64,000 nt of DNA from Flagellimonas olearia (GTDB lineage: Bacteria; Bacteroidota; Bacteroidia; Flavobacteriales; Flavobacteriaceae), in NCBI RefSeq assembly GCF_009184425.1, contig NZ_WELG01000002.1, positions 1,240,001 through 1,304,000 of the forward strand, read 5' to 3'. The notes beneath the pieces are model-generated. The model was given only the letters and a program-made list of their open reading frames with translations, was not told where the DNA came from and did no database searches. The translations under genes were made by a program, and so were the position numbers. This document shows, piece after piece, positions 52,475 to 61,302 of the stretch (position 1 is the first letter of the stretch; every line of letters begins with the position of its first letter).

Positions 52475-52545
52475 TGGTCAATTAACAATGTTCAGTAAGC
52501 AATAATCAATTAGCAATAATGCAGTGATCAATTAGCAATAGGCAG
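52475..52545. repeat. Short tandem repeats upstream of polA
   Basis: Two exact ATCAATTAGCAATA units about 23 nt apart (52504 and 52527) and one degenerate copy (GTCAATTAACAATG) before them. AT-rich, non-coding. Confidence 0.55.
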
Positions 52546-52634
52546 TTTTTAAAAGTACGAATTGCGGTTTAAAATATTAAGTTTCAAGTTCAAGTCATAA
52601 GTTCAAGAACAAAAAATTAGGAGTCAAGAGTTAA

Positions 52635-53180
52635 TCAAAGTGTTTCTTTAACATATTTTCTGTATTTGGGACCAAACAGTTTTTCATTTAAACAATGATC
52701 CGAAGGAAATACCGAAACCTTGATTTTTGGATTTTTAGACTTTAACCAATTAAAAAACTCAACAAATTGATCATCAAATGCAACAGTTTGAAATTTTATG
52801 GATTTAAGACCTGATTCAGTTTTAAACTTGATTCTGTTCATGGCTGGCTGTTTATGGGCTGAAATGTATTCAATACCAATCAAATCCGAATGGTTCAATC
52901 TAATTTTTTGATTTTTCAAATGGTACTCAATCAATATTTCATTTTCATTGAAAAAAATATCAAAAACAATATTTCTGATATACAGAACAATTAGTACAAT
53001 GGCCAATAATGAGAATCCAACGGTAATGGTTTTAATAAATGTTGATTCAGATGTGGAGAAAATGGCATAACCAATTCCCATGCATGCTATCGAAGCAAAG
53101 ATTGCTTCAAAAATAAAATAGCTGGAGGAAGAATGGTATTTGTGCATTTTATTGTCCAATTCAAACTTTCTTGGTTCCAA
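52635..53180 (-). CDS. Membrane protein with two helices and PH-like domain, unknown
   Basis: 181 residues. Two membrane helices (about 18-42 and 50-68) and a C-terminal beta-rich part with IEYHLKNQKIRLNHSDLIGIEY, resembling bPH domains (pieces EYHLKNQKIRLN and DLIGIEY). Very AT-rich compared with polA. It shares architecture with the 48305-48739 gene but no clear close identity. Function unknown. Confidence 0.6.
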   Translation of the reverse strand: MEPRKFELDNKMHKYHSSSSYFIFEAIFASIACMGIGYAIFSTSESTFIKTITVGFSLLAIVLIVLYIRNIVFDIFFNENEILIEYHLKNQKIRLNHSDLIGIEYISAHKQPAMNRIKFKTESGLKSIKFQTVAFDDQFVEFFNWLKSKNPKIKVSVFPSDHCLNEKLFGPKYRKYVKETL

Positions 53181-53246
53181 AAATCTAACAGCGAAGCGCT
53201 CTAAAATCTAGAAGCACAGCGGTCTTGTTTCCAAACCACAGCGGTC

Positions 53247-54242
53247 TTATGTCTTGGAGTAAAAACTGCTCACCTGCCTGTTCTCGTGGCCGTTTTCACT
53301 GTATTCGCGATAGGTAAACCCGGGATGTACGCAATAGCCTCCCGTTTCCCCATTTTTGTTGATGGCCAGGAACCCGATCTGGAAATCCTTGCGGCCCTCG
53401 TTTTTCTTCATGATGCGTTTTACACCCACCTCACAGGCCTCTTGGGGACTCATGCCTTGTCGCATCAATTCCACGATCAAAAAGCTGCCCACGGTACGGA
53501 TCACCTCTTCACCAACCCCGGTGGCCGTGGCACCACCCACTTCGTTGTCCACATACAATCCGGCACCGATAATGGGGGAGTCCCCCACACGACCAGCGAC
53601 CTTGTAGGCCATTCCACTGGTGGTACAGGCCCCGGCAATGTCCCCGTTGGCATCAATGGCCAACATGCCAATAGTATCGTGGTTCTCTATGTTGATGGTG
53701 GTCTCGTACTTTGAAGTTTTGAGCCATTCCTGATACTGTTTCCGGGTACTTTCGGTGAGTAAATCCTCTTTTTTGAAACCTTGTTCGTAGGCGAACTTTT
53801 CGGCACCCTTGCCCGCTAAGATAATATGGGGGGTTTCCTCCATCACTTTTCGGGCCACGGACACGGGATGTGCAATGTTCTGGAGGTAGACCACGGAACC
53901 GCAATTGCCGTCCTTGTCCATGATACAGGCATCCAAGGTTACATTGCCGTCACGATCTGGGCGTCCCCCTTTTCCAACCGTTTCGTTGGTCACATCGGCT
54001 TCTTCTATCATGACACCCTGTTCCACGGCATCCAAAGCGGAGCCTCCGCTGTTCAATACTTCCCAGGCTTTTTCGGTGGCATTCCCGAAGTTCCAGGTGC
54101 ATACCGCAATAGGTTTTACGGCTTGGATGGGAGGAACGGTTTCGGGGGTCTTATTTTCATCTTTACATGAGGCCAATACGGGAACTGACAGCAATCCTGC
54201 AGTGGTAAGGCTTGAATTTTTAAGGAATTTTCGTCTTTGCAT
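53247..54242 (-). CDS. Glycosylasparaginase (N4-(beta-N-acetylglucosaminyl)-L-asparaginase), Tat-lipoprotein
   Basis: 331 residues, Ntn hydrolase of the aspartylglucosaminidase family. The catalytic nucleophile Thr190 follows the cleavage motif ENHDTIGML, so the precursor should self-cleave before T190. The N-terminus QRRKFLKNSSLTTAG carries a twin-arginine motif (R3, R4) and then VLASC with Cys26, a lipobox, so it looks like a Tat-exported lipoprotein. It removes GlcNAc-Asn from glycoprotein remains. A TATCTTTA box at 54268-54275 (minus) is 25 nt before the start. Divergent from cutC. Confidence 0.9.
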   Translation of the reverse strand: MQRRKFLKNSSLTTAGLLSVPVLASCKDENKTPETVPPIQAVKPIAVCTWNFGNATEKAWEVLNSGGSALDAVEQGVMIEEADVTNETVGKGGRPDRDGNVTLDACIMDKDGNCGSVVYLQNIAHPVSVARKVMEETPHIILAGKGAEKFAYEQGFKKEDLLTESTRKQYQEWLKTSKYETTINIENHDTIGMLAIDANGDIAGACTTSGMAYKVAGRVGDSPIIGAGLYVDNEVGGATATGVGEEVIRTVGSFLIVELMRQGMSPQEACEVGVKRIMKKNEGRKDFQIGFLAINKNGETGGYCVHPGFTYREYSENGHENRQVSSFYSKT

Positions 54243-54267
54243 TGAAGGGTTGTTTATTTTTAGCTTT

Positions 54268-54275
54268 TAAAGATA
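54268..54275 (-). promoter_or_regulatory. Putative -7 element of the glycosylasparaginase gene (TATCTTTA)
   Basis: TATCTTTA on the minus strand, with the same 25-nt distance to the start codon as for asnS. Confidence 0.45.
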
Positions 54276-54280
54276 GGAAT

Positions 54281-55000
54281 ATGCTTGTAGAAGTTTGTGC
54301 CAATTCGTTGGAATCGGCATTGAATGCCCAAAAAGCAGGGGCGGACCGTATTGAACTTTGTTCGGAACTGGGGGTTGGTGGGGTAACCCCATCCCACGGT
54401 CTACTTGAGATGGTCAAACAAAATCTACAGATACCTATTCATGTGCTCATCCGTCCCCGAAGTGCCCATTTTACCTATTCCGATGCTGAGTTTGAGGTGA
54501 TGAAAGCAGATATTGAACAATGCAAGAAAATGGGAGTGCAGGGTATAGTTTCCGGTGTCCTTTTGAAAGATGGCACCTTGGATGTGGAACGCACCCGTGA
54601 ACTGGTCACCTTGGCCAAACCGCTACATTTTACATTTCATCGTGCTTTTGAATGGATACCCGATCCGCTTGTGGCTTTGGCTAAATTGGAAGCCATGGGC
54701 GTTGATACCGTTTTGACCTCGGGAGGAGAGACATCGGCCGAAAAAGGGATCAATCATCTTGAAGCATGGCAACAACAGACCTCGATGACCATCATGGCCG
54801 GGGGAGGGGTGGTCCCACAGAATGCGCCTCTGTTCAAAGCAATAGGGCTGAGCGCCATACATTGTTCCGGAACTTCCTTTGGAAACCCCGTGGGTCTTGA
54901 GGGGAAAATCAGCATGAATTCTTCCAAACATTTAGCAGAGGATGAGGTGGCGGTAACAAATGAGGCAGTTGTTCGTCGTATTGTTCAAGCCGTTAAATAA
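54281..55000 (+). CDS. cutC: CutC-family protein (copper homeostasis)
   Basis: 239 residues from the ATG at 54281 (MLVEVCANSLESALNAQ); a TTG at 54242 is in frame but unlikely. TIM-barrel CutC with VEVCANS, RIELCSELGVGGVTPSHG, VHVLIRPR-like IHVLIRPRSAHF and FHRAFEWIPDP. Linked to copper homeostasis, though its direct role in binding copper is disputed. Monocistronic. Confidence 0.95.
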   Translation: MLVEVCANSLESALNAQKAGADRIELCSELGVGGVTPSHGLLEMVKQNLQIPIHVLIRPRSAHFTYSDAEFEVMKADIEQCKKMGVQGIVSGVLLKDGTLDVERTRELVTLAKPLHFTFHRAFEWIPDPLVALAKLEAMGVDTVLTSGGETSAEKGINHLEAWQQQTSMTIMAGGGVVPQNAPLFKAIGLSAIHCSGTSFGNPVGLEGKISMNSSKHLAEDEVAVTNEAVVRRIVQAVK

Positions 55001-55033
55001 ATCCAAAAACCCTATTTTTTAGAAGTTTAGCGA

Positions 55034-55041
55034 TAATTTTG
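55034..55041 (+). promoter_or_regulatory. -7 element of the metallophosphoesterase gene (TAATTTTG)
   Basis: Exact TAnnTTTG, 13 nt before the ATG at 55055. Confidence 0.5.
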
Positions 55042-55054
55042 TAAAAAAAATTGC

Positions 55055-56287
55055 ATGTCTCGTTTTATCCTATTGGGAGTTCTTTATATAGTCTTCGCCA
55101 TGTATGGCTTTCAGGCGTTCAGGACGTTGTTTAAGAGTCCATGGATGCATTGGGCCTATGGAATTCTTTTTTTTGGCGCGCTGTTGTTTGTGGCCATCAA
55201 GATTATTACCTATGTGCCCGGTGATGGAATTCGCGGTGCTGTAGCGATGTCTGCGGGGATTTTCTTGGCGTTTTTCCTTTTGGCCTTGGTTCTTGGATTT
55301 TTCCTTTTGGTTGAGGATGTGGTACGGTTAGTGGCCTTTGCTTACAATAAAGTGGTAGGTGAAGTGACTTCACAGGGAGGGCATTTTCCGTCCCGTAGAA
55401 AGTTTCTCAGTGGATTGGCCTTGGGATTGGCTTCTATTCCATTTGGAGCTATGCTCTATGGCATGTACCGGGGCAAGTATAATTATCAGGTACTCAAATA
55501 CGAGGTGGAGTTCGATGACCTTCCTGATGCTTTTGATGGATATCAGATCACCCAGATTTCCGATGTGCACAGCGGGAGCTTTGATAATTTCAGGAAAGTG
55601 GCCTATGGTATAGACCTGATCAATGCCCAGCAAAGTGACGTGATTTTCTTTACGGGTGATTTGGTGAACGACAAGACTTCTGAAATGGAACCTTGGAAAG
55701 AGGTCTTCTCCCGTTTGGAAGCCAAGGATGGGAAATTTTCCATCTTGGGTAACCATGATTATGGGGATTACACTTCTTGGGAATCCGAAGCGGCCAAAGC
55801 CCAAAACTTGGAAGATCTTAAGGTGATGCAAAAGGAAATGGGCTTTGATCTTATTCTGAATTCTAACCGCTATTTGGAAAAGGACGGCCAAAAAATAGCC
55901 CTATTGGGTGTGGAAAACTGGGGGCGCGGTGGTTTTAAAAAGGCTGGAGACCTCCAATTGGCCAAAGAGGGTGTGGATAGGGACGATTTTAAAATATTGT
56001 TGAGCCATGACCCATCGCATTGGGAAGATGTGGCCTTACACGATGACTATCATTATCATTTGACCTTAAGTGGACACACCCATGGTATGCAGTTTGGTGT
56101 GGAGATTCCCGGATGGATAAAGTGGAGTCCTGTTAAATGGCGTTATAAATATTGGGCAGGACTGTACAAGGAAATGGGACAGTTTATCAACGTGAACCGC
56201 GGTTTTGGGTTTATAGGTTATCCCGGACGTTTTGGTATTTGGCCCGAGATTTCTGTTATCACCTTGAAGAAAAAGGCATTATCCTAA
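55055..56287 (+). CDS. Membrane-anchored metallophosphoesterase (YkuE-like)
   Basis: 410 residues. Four N-terminal membrane helices (about 4-22, 33-50, 60-95 and one near 125) then a calcineurin-like domain with all metal motifs: QISDVHSGSF, GDLVND, GNHDYGD, LLSHDPSHW and SGHTHGMQ. Binuclear metal phosphatase of the membrane-bound group; substrate unknown (UDP-sugars and phospholipid heads are known for relatives). The catalytic domain is probably on the periplasmic side, which I cannot confirm. Confidence 0.9.
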   Translation: MSRFILLGVLYIVFAMYGFQAFRTLFKSPWMHWAYGILFFGALLFVAIKIITYVPGDGIRGAVAMSAGIFLAFFLLALVLGFFLLVEDVVRLVAFAYNKVVGEVTSQGGHFPSRRKFLSGLALGLASIPFGAMLYGMYRGKYNYQVLKYEVEFDDLPDAFDGYQITQISDVHSGSFDNFRKVAYGIDLINAQQSDVIFFTGDLVNDKTSEMEPWKEVFSRLEAKDGKFSILGNHDYGDYTSWESEAAKAQNLEDLKVMQKEMGFDLILNSNRYLEKDGQKIALLGVENWGRGGFKKAGDLQLAKEGVDRDDFKILLSHDPSHWEDVALHDDYHYHLTLSGHTHGMQFGVEIPGWIKWSPVKWRYKYWAGLYKEMGQFINVNRGFGFIGYPGRFGIWPEISVITLKKKALS

Positions 56288-56359
56288 AGGCTTTTTTTAA
56301 AACAATATTCTTTATTTTTTATAGAATTATCCAAACATCCGATTGAGGAATTGATGGGT

Positions 56360-56367
56360 TATCTTTA
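56360..56367 (+). promoter_or_regulatory. Putative -7 element of the GH16 gene (TATCTTTA)
   Basis: TATCTTTAG, 22 nt before the ATG at 56390; same octamer as seen before asnS, exbB and others. Confidence 0.45.
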
Positions 56368-56389
56368 GGCAATCTCTAAACCAAAAGAA

Positions 56390-57181
56390 ATGCCATTAAA
56401 GATTTTCAGGATTGCCACCATTTTGTTTCTAATTATACTGTTTGGGTCATTTTTGAGGTACAGCCCATCCCAAAATGCCAAATTGGTCTGGGAAGAGAAC
56501 TTTGACCAAAAATCCTTGGATACCACGAGATGGTCCAAGATCCCGAGGGGAGGAGCCGACTGGAATCGCCATATGAGTGATTATGACAGTTGTTATGCCC
56601 TTCGGGATGGGAAATTGGTGCTAAGGGGAATCAACAACATGGCCGTTGTTAGCGATACTTCCAAATACCTTACGGGAGGGGTGTATACCAAAGACAAGGT
56701 AGGGTTTGGTCTGGGGAGGCTGGAAATACGAGCCAAATTGAACAGTGCCACGGGGGCTTGGCCGGCATTTTGGCTATTGGGCCAAGGGAAGAAATACCCT
56801 GGTGGTGGAGAGATCGACATTATGGAGCACCTTAATTTTGATGACACGGTTTACCAAACAGTCCATTCCATATATACGATCGATTTAAAGATCAAAGACA
56901 ATCCAAAGCATTATGGTACCGCGCCCATCAACAAAAATGGATTCAATACCTATGCAGTTGAAAAGTATCAGGATAGTGTAGTGTTTTATGTCAACGACAA
57001 ACGCACCTTTGCCTATCCTAGGATTGATACAGACCAACCGGAACAATTTCCCTATGCGGATGGAGATCATTATTTGCTTTTGGATATGCAGTTGGGAGGT
57101 AGTTGGGTCGGTGAGGTGGAACCCTCCGAATTGCCTGTTGAAATGGAAATAGATTGGGTGCGGTTCTATACTTTTGAATAG
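56390..57181 (+). CDS. GH16 family endo-glucanase (laminarinase-type)
   Basis: 263 residues. N-terminal signal/anchor (LKIFRIATILFLIILFGSF) and a GH16 beta-jelly roll with catalytic EIDIMEH: Glu141 nucleophile, Asp143 and Glu146 acid/base. GRLEIRAKLNSATGAWPAFWLL and WVRFYTFE (end) are typical. It should cut beta-1,3 or mixed-link glucans such as laminarin. No SusC/SusD pair or other CAZymes follow, so it is not inside a polysaccharide utilisation locus. Confidence 0.9.
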   Translation: MPLKIFRIATILFLIILFGSFLRYSPSQNAKLVWEENFDQKSLDTTRWSKIPRGGADWNRHMSDYDSCYALRDGKLVLRGINNMAVVSDTSKYLTGGVYTKDKVGFGLGRLEIRAKLNSATGAWPAFWLLGQGKKYPGGGEIDIMEHLNFDDTVYQTVHSIYTIDLKIKDNPKHYGTAPINKNGFNTYAVEKYQDSVVFYVNDKRTFAYPRIDTDQPEQFPYADGDHYLLLDMQLGGSWVGEVEPSELPVEMEIDWVRFYTFE

Positions 57182-57286
57182 CTAAGAACTTTTCTTGATA
57201 CTTCAGCTTAGAAAGGTTTAACTTGAATTTAACGAAGGTCAGCGGGCTAAAGCTTTGACTTGATGTAAAACTTTAACAATTTTTCT

Positions 57287-57294
57287 TACTTTTG
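57287..57294 (+). promoter_or_regulatory. -7 element of the Trx-like gene (TACTTTTG)
   Basis: Exact TAnnTTTG, 22 nt before the ATG at 57317. Confidence 0.5.
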
Positions 57295-57316
57295 GTTGGT
57301 AAACCAGAGAATACAC

Positions 57317-57613
57317 ATGTCTAAATTTGGTGAACTCATAGATTTAAAGGTTCCAGTGCTACTGGACTTTTATGCAGAATGGAACGAACAATCCACTTCC
57401 ATGCATCCTGTTTTGCGCGATGTGGCGGCAGCCCTCGGCGACAAAGGAAAAGTAATCAAGATTGATGTGGACAAGAACAAAGAACTGTCACAGGCCCTTA
57501 GAATAAAGGGGTTGCCCACATTGATGATCTACAAAAAAGGAGAGATGGTCTGGCGACAGAGTGGCGAACAAGATGCCAATACGCTCATCGGCATACTCAA
57601 CGAATATATTTAA
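57317..57613 (+). CDS. Thioredoxin-fold protein lacking active-site cysteines
   Basis: 98 residues from the ATG at 57317 (MSKFGELIDL). Has the complete Trx fold pattern (VLLDFYAEWN, KIDVDKNKEL, GLPTLMIYKKGE with cis-Pro67) but the WCGPC site reads WNEQST, so both cysteines are replaced (N23 and S26). It cannot do dithiol exchange; it may be a binding or chaperone-like member. Independent transcription with its own -7 element, ended by a terminator at 57621. Confidence 0.85.
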   Translation: MSKFGELIDLKVPVLLDFYAEWNEQSTSMHPVLRDVAAALGDKGKVIKIDVDKNKELSQALRIKGLPTLMIYKKGEMVWRQSGEQDANTLIGILNEYI

Positions 57614-57620
57614 TAAAAAA

Positions 57621-57647
57621 AGCGAGGTTTAAACCTCGCTTTTTTTA
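57621..57647. terminator. Bidirectional terminator
   Basis: Perfect AGCGAGGTTT / AAACCTCGCT palindrome flanked by A-run and T-run, between the Trx-like gene and the convergent DUF2723 gene, so it can serve both. Confidence 0.9.
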
Positions 57648-57650
57648 TGA

Positions 57651-60600
57651 TCATTCCAATCCTGTGGAATCTTCTACAGGATTCAAGGTATCCAACGGAA
57701 TGGAGTCTTCCATGTCTGGATTAGGTTCCAGGGTCGGTTCCTCAAAAACATCTTCTTCATCACCTGCAAATTGGGAGAACTTGTCGATATACTCATTAAA
57801 AATGAGAGTTTCCGATTCGGCCAGTTCCTTGTCCTGGTTTTCAATAAGGATATCAATGTTCCTTCTGTAGGCCTGCATATCGGCCAAGATATCATCCATT
57901 TTCCCATATTGTTCATCCAAGGGAATCCCGGCATAGTATTCCAATCGCTCTTGATAGATCTTTTTTAGTTTTTCAAATAGGGCCCTTGCCTTGTCGGTGT
58001 CACCCACTTTGTAGTATCCATCCACAAAAGGCTCCACAAAGGCATAGAAACCATATTTGTCCACGGGCATATTGGTCATGGCGATTTCAATGACCTCGCG
58101 GGCCTTGTCTATTTTGTTTTCCGCAATTAAGGTTTCCATCAATCGGGCCAGATTCCCCCTAAACGAAAGGCCTTGCGAACGGGTTTGTGGGTCGTGGTAG
58201 ATTTTATCACTGCCCGAATTGCCCCAGTCCCATTTCTTTACGATGTCAAACATCAAGTCGGTGTCAATACGTCCCATTTCAAAGGAATTTCGACTCTTGG
58301 TCTTGATGGGTACCAATTTGTACACCAGGCCATCCAGTTGAAGATAATCCTTCATCCAGATATATTCGGCACTGTCAAAGCTACCCCCGGAAAAATAGAT
58401 GGGACGTTTCCAGTCGTTGTTGGCGATAAGGTCCAACATTAATATCCTGTTCTTGGGAAGGGCACTTTGCGGAAGGTCTATATCAATATAATCCAAAATC
58501 AGGGCAGAATCCTTTTCCTTGACAAGTCCGCTTTCCAAAACGTTCTTTTTGTTGACCGGGATACGGATTTTATTGGTGGGATAATATACAATGTCCAATG
58601 TGCTGGCGGGGTATTGACTGATATCCGCTCCCCGACTTTCCATAATGTGCCTATACTTGGTCTGGGGTTTGTCGCTTCCTACCCAGTTCATGAAATCCTT
58701 GATGTTCCAACGGCTATCGGTGACATTTTGGTAGTAGATGGCGTCCCTGGATCCGTAACGGTATTTATCATGGGTGAGCTGTGAAGGGATGGCCTCACTT
58801 TCGTAGGCTTTCCGTTTCATCTGGTCGATGTACCAATCGGTGGCAAAAAGACTGGTGTTCACTACTCGGACATCGGTTCGGTACTGCTCAATTTCCTGCA
58901 CATACCATAAAGGGAAAGTGTCGTTGTCGCCAATGGTGAACAGTATCGCCCCGGCATCTTCCTGACAAGAATCCAAATAGGCCTTGGCCGTGGATTGTGC
59001 CGTATATCGACCCGAACGGTCATGATCGTCCCAATTCTCCGCCGCCATCAAAAGGGGTACGCCCAATAGGCACAGGGATGTGATCAAAGGAGCCGCTATC
59101 TTGGCGGACAGCAATTTTTTAAATTCCTCGAACAGACCATACACACCCAAACCTATCCAAATACAAAAAATGTAGAAAGATCCTACGAGCGAATAGTCCC
59201 GTTCCCTAGGTTGAAAAATATAAGGGTTGGTATAGAACTGAATGGCCAGTCCGGTAAACATGAAGAACACAAACAAGACCCAAAAATGCTTGGGATTCCT
59301 TGAAATCTGAAATACAATGCCAATGATTCCCAAAAGCAGGGGAAGGAAGAAGTAGGTGTTCCGCGCCTTGTTGTTCTTCCATTCGCTGGGGAGATTGTCC
59401 TGGCTGCCCAATTGAAGACTGTCCAAAAAGCCAATGCCGCTGAGCCAATGCCCATTGTCATCGTACCTACCCTGAACATCGTTTTGTTTGCCCACGAAGT
59501 TCCACATAAAATAGCGCATGTACATATACCCAAATTGGAACTCAAAAAGGTATCGCAGGTTTTGGCCCAGAGTTGGGGGTTCCACTTCAATATACTCCCC
59601 AAATTCACGTAAAAAGCGAATGTATTGTTCGGTATCCAGTTCGCCCTGGCCATATGCCGTTTTAAATTGGCCTACCGCTTCGCGGAGGTCATTGTTGGAA
59701 ATGTATTCGGACTTTATTCGGAAATCCAGTGCACCAAAATAGCGCATGTAATTTTCGGCATGCTGATCGCTCCACATCCTGGGCAAGAAGCCCACATGCT
59801 TTTCATTGGGGCCTTGAAGGGCATTTTCGTAATGGTTTACAATGACATATTTGCCCAATTTAAGATCTTTCTCATATTTGGGGCTTTCATCCTTGTCTTC
59901 GCCCGCAGGGGCAAACGTGTCGGAGTAGTAGGCTCCATAAAACGGACTTTCCACACCGGGGTATTGCTCCCGGTTGTAATAGGCCAAAAGTGCCCTGGCA
60001 TCTGCTGGATTGTTTTCGTTTACCACCGTTTTGGCGTTGGCGCGAATGGGCAACATCAACCAAGAGGAAAAACCAAGGAACATGAACATAAGGCATAGTA
60101 CAATGATATTTCCTGCGTAGAAATGGTGTTTTCGCGTATATCGGAGCGCAAAATAGAAGGCCGCAATAAAGAGGATGGCCATGATGATAGTCCCGGAATT
60201 GAACGGTAGGCCCACTTCGTTGATAAAAAAGACCTCGCTCCATCCAAAGAGCTTGAGCACGTAGGTGAGCGAGAATTTATAGACCAGTATCAGAACACCG
60301 ATAACGGCAATATTGGCCAAAAGAAAGTTCTTTGCGTTGGTCTGCTTGTATTTTTTGAAATAATAGAGCAATCCTATGGACGGAATGGCCAAAAAGCCCA
60401 TGAACTGGATTCCAAAGGTTAATCCGATCAAAAAGCAGATAAGCAATAGCCAACGATGCCCTCTTGGGTCGTCCAGGTTGTCGGTCCATTTTAATCCCAG
60501 CCAAAGTAGTAGGGCCATGATCAAACTGGCCATGGCATACACCTCGGTTTCCACGGCATTGAACCAAAAACTGTCCGAAAACGTAAAGGCCAGGGCACCT

Positions 60601-60983
60601 ACCAGTCCACTTCCCAAAATGGCAATGGCCTTGCTATTGGTGACGGGTTTGCCTTTGGCTACCATCTTTTTCACCAAATTGGTGATGGTCCAAAACATGA
60701 ACAGTACGGTAAAGGCACTGGATACGATGGATACCGCATTGACCATCAGTGCAATCTTAGAGGTATCGCCAAAGGCGAACATGGCAAAAAAGGCTCCGAT
60801 CATTTGCAGCAATGGGGCCCCTGGAGGGTGTCCCACTTGTAGTTTCGCTGAAGTAGAAATGTATTCCCCGGCGTCCCAAAAACTTCCAGTGGGTTCAACG
60901 GTTAGGGCATAAACGATAAATGCTATGGTGAAAGAAACCCACCCAAGGATGGTGTCCCATTTTTTGAAGTCTTTTGCAAACAT
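57651..60983 (-). CDS. DUF2723 membrane protein (putative GT117 glycosyltransferase)
   Basis: 1110 residues. The N-terminal half has about 12 membrane helices, with DAGEYISTSAKLQVGHPPGAPL, the acidic DxGE-like first loop typical for DUF2723/GT-C proteins (pieces DAGEYISTSAKL and VGHPPGAPLLQM). The C-terminal half is a soluble domain with YFFLPLLLG and a TPR-like end (YYKVGDTDKARALFEKLKKIY; pieces GDTDKARALFEKL and KKIY). Bacteroidota-specific, proposed to move glycans from lipid carriers to proteins or lipids. Substrate unknown. It ends in a shared terminator. Confidence 0.9.
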   Translation of the reverse strand: MFAKDFKKWDTILGWVSFTIAFIVYALTVEPTGSFWDAGEYISTSAKLQVGHPPGAPLLQMIGAFFAMFAFGDTSKIALMVNAVSIVSSAFTVLFMFWTITNLVKKMVAKGKPVTNSKAIAILGSGLVGALAFTFSDSFWFNAVETEVYAMASLIMALLLWLGLKWTDNLDDPRGHRWLLLICFLIGLTFGIQFMGFLAIPSIGLLYYFKKYKQTNAKNFLLANIAVIGVLILVYKFSLTYVLKLFGWSEVFFINEVGLPFNSGTIIMAILFIAAFYFALRYTRKHHFYAGNIIVLCLMFMFLGFSSWLMLPIRANAKTVVNENNPADARALLAYYNREQYPGVESPFYGAYYSDTFAPAGEDKDESPKYEKDLKLGKYVIVNHYENALQGPNEKHVGFLPRMWSDQHAENYMRYFGALDFRIKSEYISNNDLREAVGQFKTAYGQGELDTEQYIRFLREFGEYIEVEPPTLGQNLRYLFEFQFGYMYMRYFMWNFVGKQNDVQGRYDDNGHWLSGIGFLDSLQLGSQDNLPSEWKNNKARNTYFFLPLLLGIIGIVFQISRNPKHFWVLFVFFMFTGLAIQFYTNPYIFQPRERDYSLVGSFYIFCIWIGLGVYGLFEEFKKLLSAKIAAPLITSLCLLGVPLLMAAENWDDHDRSGRYTAQSTAKAYLDSCQEDAGAILFTIGDNDTFPLWYVQEIEQYRTDVRVVNTSLFATDWYIDQMKRKAYESEAIPSQLTHDKYRYGSRDAIYYQNVTDSRWNIKDFMNWVGSDKPQTKYRHIMESRGADISQYPASTLDIVYYPTNKIRIPVNKKNVLESGLVKEKDSALILDYIDIDLPQSALPKNRILMLDLIANNDWKRPIYFSGGSFDSAEYIWMKDYLQLDGLVYKLVPIKTKSRNSFEMGRIDTDLMFDIVKKWDWGNSGSDKIYHDPQTRSQGLSFRGNLARLMETLIAENKIDKAREVIEIAMTNMPVDKYGFYAFVEPFVDGYYKVGDTDKARALFEKLKKIYQERLEYYAGIPLDEQYGKMDDILADMQAYRRNIDILIENQDKELAESETLIFNEYIDKFSQFAGDEEDVFEEPTLEPNPDMEDSIPLDTLNPVEDSTGLE

Positions 60984-61103
60984 AATGGATGGTGCTTAAC
61001 CAGATTGGGGCGAATTTAGTAAATATCGGAGAGACGATTGTCCATTTTTGGAAAAGCTTTAACAGCAGGATATGGAAAAATAGTTCGTAATCTTCCCAAA
61101 ATA

Positions 61104-61134
61104 TTTGTTGAAATAAAACTTTGTTTTAAATTTG
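61104..61134 (+). promoter_or_regulatory. tRNA-Gln promoter (TTTG, N19, TAAATTTG)
   Basis: TTTG at 61104-61107, 19 nt, TAAATTTG at 61127-61134; full consensus, about 42 nt before the tRNA. Confidence 0.75.
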
Positions 61135-61175
61135 CACGCTCAAAAGCTGAATCAAGTTCAGCTGAATATTGGTAC

Positions 61176-61247
61176 TGGCCTATGGTGTAATTGGCAACAC
61201 TACTGATTTTGGTTCAGTCATTCTAGGTTCGAGTCCTAGTAGGCCAA
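61176..61247 (+). tRNA. tRNA-Gln (TTG)
   Basis: 72 nt. Acceptor TGGCCTA (61176-61182) with TAGGCCA (61240-61246), discriminator A. The anticodon stem CTGAT loops to TTTTGGT with anticodon TTG. The T-loop TTCGAGT is present. CCA not encoded. Confidence 0.95.
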
Positions 61248-61254
61248 CAAAAAA

Positions 61255-61283
61255 AACCTGCATTACGTAATGCAGGTTTTTTT
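61255..61283. terminator. Bidirectional terminator after tRNA-Gln
   Basis: Perfect AACCTGCATTA / TAATGCAGGTT stem with flanking A- and T-runs; can end the tRNA transcript and the minus-strand outer-membrane gene. Confidence 0.9.
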
Positions 61284-61302
61284 GTTTGGTGAAAGAGGGG
61301 GG

